This document shows positions 49,321 through 59,479 of a stretch of DNA of 64,000 nt, piece by piece; within the stretch, counting starts at the first letter, position 1; each line of letters begins with the position of its first letter. The position numbers and the translations under genes were made by a program. Source of the DNA: Pogostemon cablin (lineage: Eukaryota > Streptophyta > Magnoliopsida > Lamiales > Lamiaceae); the NCBI GenBank assembly GCA_023678885.1, contig CM042985.1:16780465-16844464 (forward strand). Reading direction: 5' to 3'. The notes below the pieces were generated by a model. The model ran no database searches, was not told where the DNA came from, and worked only from the letters and a program-made list of their open reading frames with translations.

Positions 49321-50902
49321 TATCCAAATTTGATTCCGGCCTCATGGGTCCCTTGTACTGCGTTCCCAACCTTAATGTGATGGCGTTGCAGGACCTTGGA
49401 TTCTCAATACTTTGAGACGGGAACTTCCCCTTCTCAAGAGTTTGAGTAAGCTTGATAACACTTCCTGCCATCTTCCCCATCAATAACGTAAGGTCCTTCA
49501 CCTGCTTAGATATAACCTCATGGTTTGCATCGATTTTCTTCTCAAGTTTTGCCTCAAGGCGGTTAACTCTTTCATCATTCTTGGCAATATACCTGTTCAC
49601 AGTATCCTCAAGACCCGGTTTCCCTTCTTCCACCTTAGCACCCGGATCAATACCCATCGGAGGTTGAATCGTAGTATTCGGATTGCTCCATGAGAACTCC
49701 GGCCTCATCGGCTGTTGATAACCACCCGGGGGACCACGATTATTAAAGTTTCCTCGATAGTTCCCTTGGTAGTTCCGGTTTCCTTGATCTTGATACCTAG
49801 CCCTTTGAATAATTTGACCCATGGCATAGTGTGCCTCTTCCAACTCCTCTTGGATTGGTCCCTCTTTCATTAGTTCATGCTGCATGATTGGTACGCGCTG
49901 AGATAATTCGTTGATTTGCTTCTGTTGGGATTCAAGTAGCTTGTTAATATTTGACAAGCTAGAGATGATCTCATCCTCTCTACTTGCTTTCACCATTGCT
50001 TTCTCAACCTTAGCTACCTTCCCAAGGACATACGTACCTCTAACTCTATCAGTTGGCCAATCCCTCGAATTCATCGAAATATCTTCAAACAACTTCTCGG
50101 CCTCTACGGATGACTTTGTAAGCAATGCTCCATTAGAAGATGCATCCAATAATACTCGTGAATCACAGTCCAATCCGTTATAGAATATACTGATATATTG
50201 AGCTTTAGATAGCCCATGTTGAGGACACTTCCTTAGCATGTCCTTGAATCTATCCCATGCTTCATGAAATTTTTCACCTCCACCGATAGCAAATTGGTTA
50301 ATGTCTTGCTTCATCTTAAACACCTTTGAAGGTGGCATGTACCTCTCCAAGGACCTTAACTTCAGTTGTTCCCAAGTGGTGCACTCAGCAGCGTTGATAG
50401 TGTCGTACCAATCTCTCGCATTTTCAGTAAGCGAGAATTTGAACAAGAGGATCTTCCTAGCATCTTCATGTTCTCCTGTATCTTTTTGAGTACTTGCATA
50501 GCCCAGGAACTTGTTCAGATGCTGCTGCGGATCCTTGAAAAACCCTCCTGAAAAGGAGTTATTTTCTATCATGCTAATAAGAGCGGGATGAAGATCGAAA
50601 GCTGCATTAGTTCCCCTCGCTCCTAGAAGCCCAAAATTTCCAGCCCCATTGTTTCTGAAAACCTCTCAGATGGCTAGATTATCCGGATTCACTGCCATGT
50701 TGACTGTCTCTACCACCAAATTAACTTCAGTTGTAGCTTCAATCGTCTGCGAAATCTGCTCGTCAACTTCAACTCCAAAATTCAGAGCTTCAGCTGGATC
50801 AATAGTCTTTGCCTTGCTCTTCTTCTTCTTCTTCTTCCTTGACGATGCTCCGATCTCAGGATTATAGGGTTCAAGTTCACCTTTCTTTGATCTCGTGAGC
50901 AT
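49079..50902 (-). pseudogene. Gypsy gag (E), one premature stop
   Basis: The N-terminus is MLTRSKKGELEPYNPEIG with a poly-lysine run (50902-50666), ending in a single stop at 50666-50668. The same frame continues RNNGAGNFGLLGARG into the 497-aa frame 50572-49079. This contains the Retrotrans_gag core (WYDTINAAECTTWEQLKLR, LERYMPPSKVFKMKQDINQF, KFHEAWDRFKDMLRKCPQHG), a coiled segment (EDEIISSLSNINKLLESQQKQ), a Gly/Asn/Arg-rich region without an obvious CCHC knuckle, and LRLGTQYKGPMRPES before the repeat array. Confidence 0.88.
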
Positions 50903-50989
50903 ACAACTAAAAAGAACTAGAATTAAAACAGCAAGACAAGTTAAATATCCCTAACAAACTAGAAATAATCAAAAAGATATTCTAAGCCG

Positions 50990-51007
50990 TCCCCGGCAAT
51001 GGCGCCA
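50990..51007 (-). other. Primer-binding site of gypsy E
   Basis: The minus strand reads TGGCGCCATTGCCGGGGA, the form typical of Athila/Tat elements (tRNA-Asp type), one base from the LTR end. Confidence 0.85.
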
Positions 51008-51008
51008 T

Positions 51009-52455
51009 TGACTTGTTCGTATGTTCTCAATACACAATTTATTCCCCAAGTGTGAAGGATATCAATTGTAGTTTCGAAAGTGACCAAGTTATTATCGTAC
51101 CCAAGGGACGGATAAATATCAATTCAATTATACTCTAGTAAACTAAGACTATTTTGAAATATAATGATGTTGAAATTGAGTAGGAACTATTAATTGAAAT
51201 AACAAAAGAAAAGATATAAGGTTGTGATCAAGTAAGATGATAGGTAGTTCGTCAAGTCATCCGGTTTCATTCATTAATTCATACTTTTGTGTGTCGATGT
51301 CCGACTCTGCCTTGTGATTTATGGACGCATCGCTAGACCATGCAAATCTATTCTATAGACACAAATAGATAAGCTTTTGACACGTGTGAGTATCCTCAGA
51401 GCAAGACGCATACTTTACCTCCCTTTCTAGGTACTATCATAATCAATTATTTCCCGTGCACTTAGTACTCTAACCCGATTTGATCTCCCTTTGTAGGTAC
51501 TATAAAGTTATACTCTTTATCCTACTTGTTAACCCGAATTCAATTCAATTAACAAACATTCATATAAGACGGTTCTAATAAGACTTTGGAATCCCTTCAC
51601 TTAGAATTATAACAATGAACCCTGCTCATTAGTGAACACACTCAACCAATAACCATGTTATGCATTCAGACTCTACACAATGATTATTGATGCACAAAAC
51701 AACTATGAGTATGGATTAAAAACGTGCAATCTTATATAAACTAAACCACAAGTAGTGTTGTACGGAGTATACACACGAAATACAAATTTAACTCATGAAA
51801 CCTTCATAACCCTAGAACTACCGAAGTGGCTCTAGCCCATGATTGATCTAGGAGCAATCATGGTTAGATAGACTGATCTTACTTGAAGCTCCAGCCGAAC
51901 CTCTGTCTTAGCCCTCCTACTTTTCTCTAATGATTCACGATCTTAAGCTCTTCGTACTTGGACATGCTTGGTCTCCTTTCTTGCCTGCATGAGCCTTCTT
52001 TTATACTTGTAATCACGTCTCTAGGGCTTGGAATGGGCTTTTCAAGTGATCCCACGCGTTTTGGCCTCGAAAAATCCGGACAAGGTAAGTTTTCGCACAT
52101 AGGTTCGACCTCGTCAAACAGGTCGAACCACTGGCCACAGGTCGAACCCTAAGTCGAACCCCGCTACTGGAAGAATTCTGCACTGGTTCGACCTCTTGAA
52201 CAAGTCAAACCTCTTAGGACTTGGTCGAACCCCAAGTCGAACCTCATCACTGGACAATTTCTGCTCTTGGTTCGGCCAACCGTCAGGTCAAACTCCCAAC
52301 GTCGTGGTCGAACCCAGCTTCTCACGAACTGGTTCGACCATGGTTCGACCTGATGAACAGGTCGAACCCCTCGAGCCATGGTCGAACCTACTTCCTGCAC
52401 TTCTCCAACCCTGGTTCGACCTGCTGGAGAGGTCGAACCCTCCTCCAACAGGTCA
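51009..52455 (-). repeat. Right (5') LTR of E, uninterrupted
   Basis: 1447 bp, TGACTTGTTCG to CAACAGGTCA. It is the uninterrupted copy: at about 51635 it reads GTGAACACACTCAACC where the left LTR has the C insertion. The GGTTCGACC cluster fills its last 360 bp. Confidence 0.92.
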
Positions 52456-52888
52456 TTTACCCCTGTCACTTTTACAAAAATTGGAATACATATTTACATG
52501 GAGATAAATGAATTCTTTAATCAAATAATAATTAATTTATAATTAAAATTAACCACTAATTTAGTAAAAATTTATAGAAAATTAAAATTCAATCTTCATT
52601 ACACTTTTTTTCCACCTGTTTGATAACCAAAAATTAAAAATAAAATTACAAAACATGTCAAAATTACACAAGTTGGATGTGCGTTTTTCAGCATTCTTGC
52701 ACAAATTGCACTTTTTCTCAAACTTGGCTCTTTTGATCCTTTTTTCACCTAAATCACAATAAAACACCTCAAGTGCACCTTTTTCTCAAATATAATGAAT
52801 ATAAGACCCTTGTGCTAATATATAACAATAATTCTCATCAAAAGGTGTTAGATTGGATACTAAAACACACTTATTTTCACTCTCATCA
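52456..52888 (-). repeat. LTR fragment related to element F, opposite orientation
   Basis: The minus strand from 52888 reads TGATGAGAGTGAAAATAAG and runs parallel to the start of F's 3' LTR (61517-61740) for about 220 bp, including the CAAAAGAGCCAAG and CACTTGAGGTG blocks. It then diverges into AT-rich sequence. It abuts the end of E's LTR. Confidence 0.75.
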
Positions 52889-53028
52889 ATAATCATCATG
52901 TTTCTTTTAACATGCAATCATAATGTTTTAATCAATCCGTGAGAATTAATATTCTCGTAACTTCCGCTGTCAATTATCAATTCAAAATTTGTAATAGAAA
53001 TTGTTCACCTGGTTTGGAATAAATCATT

Positions 53029-53548
53029 TCACCGGGAATAATCTCTTAGAGGTAATATGGGTACTTTACGGACTACCATTTCTAGCTTCTCGTCATTCTT
53101 TTTGCCATCAGGGTCGCAGACTCTATCCTCATCCTCCCATATATCGTTGCCTTCTTCATGCTTGATCATGTTGACCGGGTGTTGAGGACAATTATTTAAG
53201 TGATGCCCAAATTCTTGACACCTATGACACTTGTCGTCAAATGGCTTAGTACTTTCCTCAGTAGGTTCCATTTCTCCTCCATTCTTTGTAGAATTAGAGG
53301 CAACTTCTACGATGGTTGTAGGGAAGACGTTGGGTACGACATGTTATTTTTTTAGGATGCCACAAAATTTCTCCACTCATTCCATACGAGTAATTGACGT
53401 TTGTACTGCTGAACTCAAATGTTTTATTTCTCTAAATAAATCAGCAAGCCTAGGTTCGGTGGTGTTAAACATTACCGAAGGAGAAACCTTGGCTTTGAAG
53501 GTGTTATTAGCCATTGCCGAAGTAGAATCCTTGGCTCTGAATACCAAC
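53029..53548 (-). pseudogene. Gag fragment with CCHC knuckle next to a primer site (element G)
   Basis: The 53271-53029 frame (80 aa) has a proper knuckle, CHRCQEFGHHLNNCP. Upstream on the minus strand, through stops, lies MANNTFKAKVSPSVMFNTTEPRLADLFREIKHL. The plus-strand TTGGCTCTGAATACCA at 53531-53546 is a degenerate tRNA-Met primer site complement two bases from the LTR. The rest of the polyprotein is absent. Confidence 0.6.
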
Positions 53549-53809
53549 TGACATGGGGGATAATCGTAGAAGATAAACGCTCTTCGAACGGAAAGAGAAA
53601 TTGAGTTTTATAATTCAGTATAAGACTCAAATTAAGATTCAAAGTTTTTTCCCAGTTATATTTCTTTCATACCAGCAGCCTATTTATAGAGAAGAAAATG
53701 GGTTTGAAGAGGTATTCAAACTTAGAAATCAACATTAATAAATAAGGACCACAACTTTTAAGATTGAAAGTTGGAAGATTATCTTTTCTTTGATTCTTGT
53801 CTCACATCA
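53549..53809 (-). repeat. Short LTR of element G
   Basis: 261 bp from TGACATGGGG to CTCACATCA, with a minus-strand TATAAATA box at 53688-53681. The inner side has the primer site. The outer side has TTTTGTGGGGGTTTAT (minus strand), which looks like a polypurine tract, so internal sequence appears on both sides. Confidence 0.6.
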
Positions 53810-53918
53810 ATAAACCCCCACAAAATGCTAATCCAAAGGCTAAAATATGAAAAAAAAAAAAAAGGTACTTATTTCCAGCTTGAAAAATATATTCATACTT
53901 TTCATACATCTTAAATAT

Positions 53919-54140
53919 TCAAACTAATGCCTCCAAACCCTCTATGAGTTCTTCCAAGCCATATGTTTCATTCTCTTGAATAAGATACTCAACACTTGAT
54001 TGGACCAACTCAAGTTCCACCTCTAAATCAATTGGAAGATGTCTTGTTCTAAGTAATGCTTCCTTACCCATGTGAGGGATCTTGTAATCATTTGATCCCA
54101 TGAAAACTAAAATTTCCCACAAGCAACCTTGTAGGCTCAA
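53919..54140 (-). pseudogene. Unidentified short frame, probable 3' internal part of element G
   Basis: A 73-aa frame, rich in Glu and Leu, with LEVELELVQSSVEYLIQENE. I recognise no family. Its position just before a polypurine-like tract and LTR suggests the tail of a retroelement polyprotein. It is too short to call a gene. Confidence 0.3.
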
Positions 54141-54176
54141 GAAAACTGAATTGAGTTTGGCATGTCACAAGTCTTC

Positions 54177-54600
54177 TGTTGGTTTTGTCAAGAATAAAAG
54201 AAGGGTTTTCTTTTATTTCTTTTGTCCCATATCGGATAAAGAGTAAAAGGGGAGGGATCCTTGGTGCTATATAAGGAGGCCCTTGGACTTGATGTCGACT
54301 ACACCAATCAAGTACACTTTAATCTTCGTGTTTGATTTTTTCTTAAATTCCTTTCTTGGATTCTTGGTTGTGAGAATGGGGAGAAAGGTGTGAATTAGTC
54401 AAAGATTTGTAAGAGTGTAGGGATTAGAGTCGGGAGAGAGAAATTTTATATAGCTATAAAATATTTTCACATAGTGATATTTTCTCAGTCCTTGGTTTTT
54501 CTCCAGTTTTGGAGTTTTCCACGTAAATTCTTGTATTGTGCTTTTTATGCTCTTCTTTATTTGTTTCTTAGGAATGAATGGGGATCTATTTATCCCATCA
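54177..54600 (+). repeat. LTR of a plus-strand tRNA-Met-primed element (element H)
   Basis: TGTTGGTTTTGTCAAG to TTATCCCATCA, 424 bp, with TATATAAG at 54268-54275. TGGTATCAGAGTCC follows at 54603, a tRNA-Met primer site. No second LTR is present in the window. Confidence 0.65.
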
Positions 54601-54602
54601 AG

Positions 54603-55600
54603 TGGTATCAGAGTCCGGTGAGCCCGGTTCGGGCGCTTATAAAGTTCTTAGTATGCTCTGTGATTGCAGCGTAGTCTGATCTTCCACATCAGAAAAGACT
54701 TTATGATAGGGTTATTCATTAGGCTAAGGGTGGCAAGAAAGAATTGGGAAAAGCTGGTGGCACAAGGGGATCAGAAGATCAGCCGGATGCGGTGGCATCT
54801 CCTTCCTTGCGGTGAAAGGTGCCAGACTGTGGCGACAATGGCATGGCAATGGGTAGAATTTGTAGGTCAGCAGTTTTTTACAGAAATCTTGGACCTGCAT
54901 CATGTGAATTGTTGGGACTCCAGGTTGTGGAATTGGCTTAACAGCGGCATGGGGTTTACCATGATTGTCAGTTCAAGGAGGTTTGAAAGGAACGAGATTT
55001 TTTTGATAATGACTGATGGCATGGGGAAACGGCGATTCAACGGGGGAAGAAGGCAATGACCAGGCTTGGTGTCGGGGGCGCTAGATTGGTAGAGAGTAGC
55101 GGACCGACAAGTGGAAAAGTATCGTGAATTCTGGAGGGTTGAAATTGGTTTCAAGTGACGACACTTTCAGTAGGAAAAGGGTTCAGACAAACCTGGTGTA
55201 GCTTGGCGGTAAAAGGCACCGACTCATGTCAGTACAGATGGTTTTTGCTCAAGGTATAGCAATGATGCGTTTGTTGCTCAAGGTGGAGCAATGGCACGGT
55301 AATTGCTTAAGGTGGAGCAATGGTGACATTGCTGGTCAAGGAGGAGTTAGTGTGGCAACAATTCAGAATGTTGAGTTAATATTATTGGGGATCCTTATGA
55401 CATGTTCAGTTGTCATGGAAAAGGATGTAATAATATTAGCTAGTCTACAAGTTTGCACACAGACATTAACTTGGCAGGTGATGTAGGGTATGTGGTGGAT
55501 GTATATCGATGGCTGGTGGACTTCCGTAGGAGCCAAGAGCTGGAAGTAGCACCATAAATATCAGCAGGTGTTTTCGGTATGTGCCACAGAAAATTCTTAG
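54603..55600 (+). other. Internal sequence of element H, non-coding
   Basis: About 1 kb downstream of the primer site. The 131-aa frame at 54664-55059 shows no known motif. Short repeats such as AAGGTGGAGCAATGG occur at 55250-55330. No gag or pol similarity is seen, so this is probably a non-autonomous element, cut by the start of F near 55600. Confidence 0.5.
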
Positions 55601-55601
55601 A

Positions 55602-56700
55602 ATTTCTGTGTTCGTTTGGAGCTCTAAATTAGAATTGCGATAACTGGTTGGAAAGTCACAGAAGACAGGGTCATTTTGGCATAAAGAACACCCCAATCAG
55701 ATTCCAAACGAGAAAGTTATGATCAAAGTAGTGACGTCATGCAAGCTGTGTCGAACAAAATGGCTGTGCCACTTTACATGACTTTTTATACATTCAAATA
55801 TTGGATTTTCTGTGAGTTCCTTGTATGGATAGAAATTCAAGGAAGAGAGGATCATGTGAGCGCAAGAATTACTCAAATCGGAGGTTGGATGTGGAAGTTA
55901 TGTGCGAAACGGTGAGACTGCGCAAGCTTGCTCGCCAAAGGAGATCCATTCGACCAGCATCATCTTAGTCGAATGGAAGAGGTCAAGTCGAGCAAAATGA
56001 CCAAATTCTTACAGAAAGTTTGCTCGACCATTGCTCGACCAAGGAAGACTTGTTCGACCAAGTAGGTTTGGTCTAACAAAATGTCGCTGGGTTCTATTTT
56101 TGGTAGTTTTGGGTTTCTTTTACCAAATTTGATGTATGTCTCAATAAAAGCTCATCCAAGCTCAGTGAGGAGCACTTTACAAGTATAAAATGGGATGTAG
56201 AGCATATCATATTGAAGGAGGGAGATTAGTCATATTGAGAGGAGAGAGGCCGCAACAATACTACAGCCCACAAGATCCCCCCCAACCATCATCCACACCC
56301 TTTCTTTCATTCATCCATCACTTTGAAGATTCGTTTGTAGAATCCAGAGGAGAACCTAGTGGAGAATTCAAGATGAAGAAGGACGCGAAGACGCTGCATT
56401 TAGGGTTTATTTTGTTTCCTAATTTATCTTGTAATTTTTCAGACATCCGAGTAAGATCTATCCAACACCCATGATTATTCTTCGTAACATCATGGGCTAG
56501 AGCCTTTTTGGTAGAACTAAGGTTGTAAAGGTTTTTACGAATTAATTGAACTTTCATGTGTAAACTCTGTACAACACTACTTGTGGATTTATTTTATATA
56601 TGATTGTGCTTTCTTAATCCATATTCACGGTCGTTTTATACATCTTCAATTGGTATATAGAGTCTGAATATATATCTTGGTTGCAGATTGAGTGCGTTCA
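55602..56700 (+). repeat. 5' LTR of F, part A
   Basis: It aligns with 61742-62823 of the 3' LTR and stops at AGTGCGTTCA, the same base after which the 3' LTR continues CCGCTGAAC. Confidence 0.9.
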
Positions 56701-56728
56701 AAGCATCAGGATTTTATTTTTCCAGAGC

Positions 56729-57586
56729 TCATTCGACCATCGTTCGACCATTAGGTCTGGTCGAACGGCATAAGCTTGGTCGAATGGGAGCGCTGCCTTC
56801 ATCATTTTTATCCACCGACTTCATTGGACCTTCGTACTGTGTCCCAGACCTCAATGTGATGGCATTATTCTCCCACGTTTGTATCAATTGATTCACATTT
56901 GCGGCCATATGCCCCATAATCGAATTAAGGTCCTTCAACTGCTTAGATAAATCTGCATGATCAATATTCATTCTTGCTTCGATGCGTCAACCTTTGCATC
57001 ATTCTCAGCCAACACTCTTCACTTTTTGCTGCTGCATACTAGGCCCCCTTTGTGTCAACTCTATAATCTGCCTCTGCTGAAATTCTAGTAGCTTGTTGAT
57101 GTTAGCTAGACTAGAGATGATCTCATCATCCCTATTCGGCTTCTCCACTTGATGTTCAACCTGTGCTACCTTTCCAAGTACATATGATCCTCTATCTCTT
57201 TCTATAGGCCAGTCACGTGAATTCATAGAGATGTCTTCAAATAACTTTTCTGCTTCAAGTGTTGTCTTAGATAACAGCGCTCTTCCTGATGATGCATCAA
57301 TAAGAATACGCGACATCCCATCTTGTGGACACTTACTGAGCATGTCTTTAAACCTATCCCACGCCTCATGAAATTTCTCACCCTGATTCATAACAAATTG
57401 GGTGATCTCTTGCCTCATTCTTAAGATCCTTGAGGGTGGCATGTATCTCTCCAAGAACTTCTGCTATAGTTGGTCCCATGTAGTGCAATCTGTGGCATCA
57501 AGAGTCTCATACCAAGCTTCCACCCTATCAATCAAAGAGAACTTGAATAGGGCGTTCCGCCTATCATTATCATGAGCTCCAGCCAT
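56729..57586 (-). pseudogene. Gypsy gag of F, inside the inverted block
   Basis: It begins MAGAHDNDRRNALFKFSL at 57586. A stop follows CTTWDQL. Then MERYMPPSRILRMRQEITQF, KFHEAWDRFKDMLSKCPQDG and SMNSRDWPIERDRGSYVLGK follow (57454-57005), and ANVNQLIQTWENNAITLRSG in 56971-56729. Compared with E it lacks about 16 residues between CPQDG and RILIDASS and also the glycine-rich part. Shifts and a stop make it non-functional. Confidence 0.85.
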
Positions 57587-57732
57587 GTTTAACACTGTGT
57601 GTTATTCTTTCATTTCCTTCCTTTCCTTTTCCTAGTGCACATGTACCTTAGAAAAATTCAAGGTTAGATAGAAATAAATAATCACGAATAAAAATCTTAA
57701 TCAAATTAGAAATAATAAACTAATAATAACAT

Positions 57733-57754
57733 CCGTCCACGACAACGATGCCAA
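57733..57754 (-). other. Degenerate primer-binding site of F
   Basis: The minus strand TTGGCATCGTTGTCGTGGAC corresponds to the E site TTGGCGCCATTGCCGGGGAC (E read without its gap base) at most positions and lies six bases from the LTR end. Confidence 0.7.
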
Positions 57755-57759
57755 GAACT

Positions 57760-58399
57760 TGATGCGCGTTTTCTTTACACGCAAAATTAATCCCCAAGTA
57801 ATAAGGATATTAGTTGCAACTTAAGCAAGAGACCAAGTGATTATCGAACCAAAAGGATGGCGTATTATCAATTTAATTATTAACTAAATTAATTAAGACA
57901 AGGCAATAAGGTTTGGAATTTTAATCTAATACTAATATGCTAGAAATTAAATAATAAATAAAATAAAATATCACTCGAAGAATACGAAAGTGGATCAAGT
58001 AGGAGAATAGGTAGCTCTAGGATAATCCTGTTTCACTCATTAATCTCTCTTTTCGTGTGTTGATGTCCGACTCTACCTTGTGGAATATGGACGCATCACT
58101 AAATCATGCATATCTATTCTATAGACATAAGTAAACATACGTGTAACACGTGTGAATAACCTCGGAGCAAGAGATATAATTCCACCCCCTTTTTAGGTAC
58201 TATCAGTATCAATTATTTCCCTGGCCAATTGCTACTCTAACCCGATATGATCTCCCTTTATAGGTACTACAAAATTATCCTCTTTATCCTACTTAATAAC
58301 CCGAATTTAATTCAATTAATAAGTATTCATATACGATAGTTCTAATGAAGCTTCAGAGTCCCCTCACTTAGAGTCATAACATGGAATCTTGTTCAGCGG
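57760..58399 (-). repeat. 5' LTR of F, part B, inverted
   Basis: It is the reverse complement of 62824-63459, ending TTGATGCGCG where the 3' LTR ends CGTATCA. Part A plus part B reconstitute the LTR apart from its first 220 bp. Confidence 0.9.
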
Positions 58400-58612
58400 T
58401 TCAACCAGAGCATTGTCGTTTGACTAGACCACCAAGGTCGAACGGTGGTCAAACAATAACTAGAGAAAGAGTGTCCCTGATTAGCAACCTAGTTCGACGA
58501 AACATAATCTGTTCGATCAGACACACTTGGTAGAACAGAGGTCGAGCAGTTTGGTTCAGTGCCCGATTCAATACTGAATGCTACACCTATTATTTAGAAC
58601 ACTCCGATACCA

Positions 58613-59479
58613 TTGCAAGAGCAAACTACTGAGCTTATAGTTGAGAATAAGTGGGAAAGAGCGAAGAGATTGAGAGCCGAGAAGGATAATGCAAAGGAGG
58701 TTGAACGTGATAAGTGGGGAAGACAAAAGACCAAGATACCTCCTCCGTTTCCTTCGATATTGGCTGAGAAGGGATTGGAAGAAAAGTTCAAGAGGTTTCA
58801 AGATGTCATGAATAAAATTAGCTTGAACATTCCATTCTCCGAAGCAATCATGGAGATGCCATACTATGCTCGATTCCTCAAGGATATTATATCGAAGAAG
58901 AGAAGCTTGAACGGAGTGGAGACGGTGAACCTATCAGAGAATTGCAGCTCGATCCTTCAAAGGAAGCTGCCTGCAAAGTTGAAGGATCCGGGAAGCTTCA
59001 CCATTCTTTGTGACATTGGAAAAGGGCCGGCACATAAAGCCTTGTGTGATTTGGGGGCGAGTGTTAATTTGATGCCTTTGTCCATATTTAAAAAGCTTGG
59101 TTTGGGGGAGCTCATACCCACAAATATTGCTCTTCAGTTGGTGGATAGATCCATGACTTGTCCGATTGGTTTAATTGAAGATGTTTTAGTGAAAGTGGAT
59201 AAGTTAGTCTTTCCCGTGGATTTTCTTGTACTTGAGATGGAAGATGACAAGGGTGACATACCCCTTATTTTAGGGCGGCCATTCCTTGCTACTGTTGGAG
59301 CCATGATAGATGTTAAGGATGGAAAGCTTAGACTGCAGATGGATAATGAAGATGTGGTTTTCTCTCTTGATCAAGCAATGAAGATGCCCATGGAGACTCA
59401 ATCTTGCAAGAGCATAGATGTGGTTTCTAACTTGTTTAATTCTGATTTTAATAGGACAAATGACTCTGAATTTGAGTGA
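58613..59479 (+). CDS. Gypsy gag-linker/protease frame of F, intact
   Basis: An uninterrupted 289-codon frame without an ATG at its start; codon 1 is TTG and translation would enter from upstream gag. Residues 10-30 (VENKWERAKRLRAEK) and 70-95 (SLNIPFSEAIMEMPYYARFLKD) are the Athila linker. The protease site is CDLGASVNLMPLS (Asp146), followed by DFLVLEMEDD and ILGRPFLATVGAMIDV. It matches E's 48800-48000 closely but has none of E's stops. A TGA at 59477-59479 is followed by 52 further in-frame codons, then another stop, and no RT. Confidence 0.85.
   Translation: MQEQTTELIVENKWERAKRLRAEKDNAKEVERDKWGRQKTKIPPPFPSILAEKGLEEKFKRFQDVMNKISLNIPFSEAIMEMPYYARFLKDIISKKRSLNGVETVNLSENCSSILQRKLPAKLKDPGSFTILCDIGKGPAHKALCDLGASVNLMPLSIFKKLGLGELIPTNIALQLVDRSMTCPIGLIEDVLVKVDKLVFPVDFLVLEMEDDKGDIPLILGRPFLATVGAMIDVKDGKLRLQMDNEDVVFSLDQAMKMPMETQSCKSIDVVSNLFNSDFNRTNDSEFE

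Larger units (their letters stand above)
26198..52455 (-). mobile_element. Minus-strand Athila/Tat-like Ty3/gypsy element E, split by copia C and D
   Basis: Pieces 26198-26827 and 44606-52455. LTRs are about 1.45 kb: the left is 26198-26827 plus 44606-45425, the right 51009-52455. They start TGACTTGTT and end (minus start) TGACCTGTT. A tRNA-Asp-type primer site lies inside the right LTR. The internal order on the minus strand is gag, protease, RT, RNase H, integrase zinc domain. The integrase core is missing. Left and right 5-bp flanks are TTCAC and TTTAC. Confidence 0.88.
56701..58399 (-). other. Inverted 1.7-kb block within F
   Basis: Read on the minus strand from 58399, it begins CCGCTGAACAAGATTCC, exactly what should follow part A of the LTR, and runs through the LTR end, primer site and gag. 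The right junction is CAGCGG/TTCAACC and the left one is GCGTTCA/AAGCATC. Confidence 0.85.

Noticed and set aside
45573..50902. Endogenous plant pararetrovirus
   Set aside because: Clear LTRs, a tRNA-Asp-type primer site, gypsy domain order and an integrase zinc finger identify a Ty3/gypsy element; no movement or coat protein of that virus family.
54664..55059. 131-aa frame after the LTR of element H
   Set aside because: No gag or other motif, and an open frame also exists on the opposite strand (54900-55154). Treated as non-coding.
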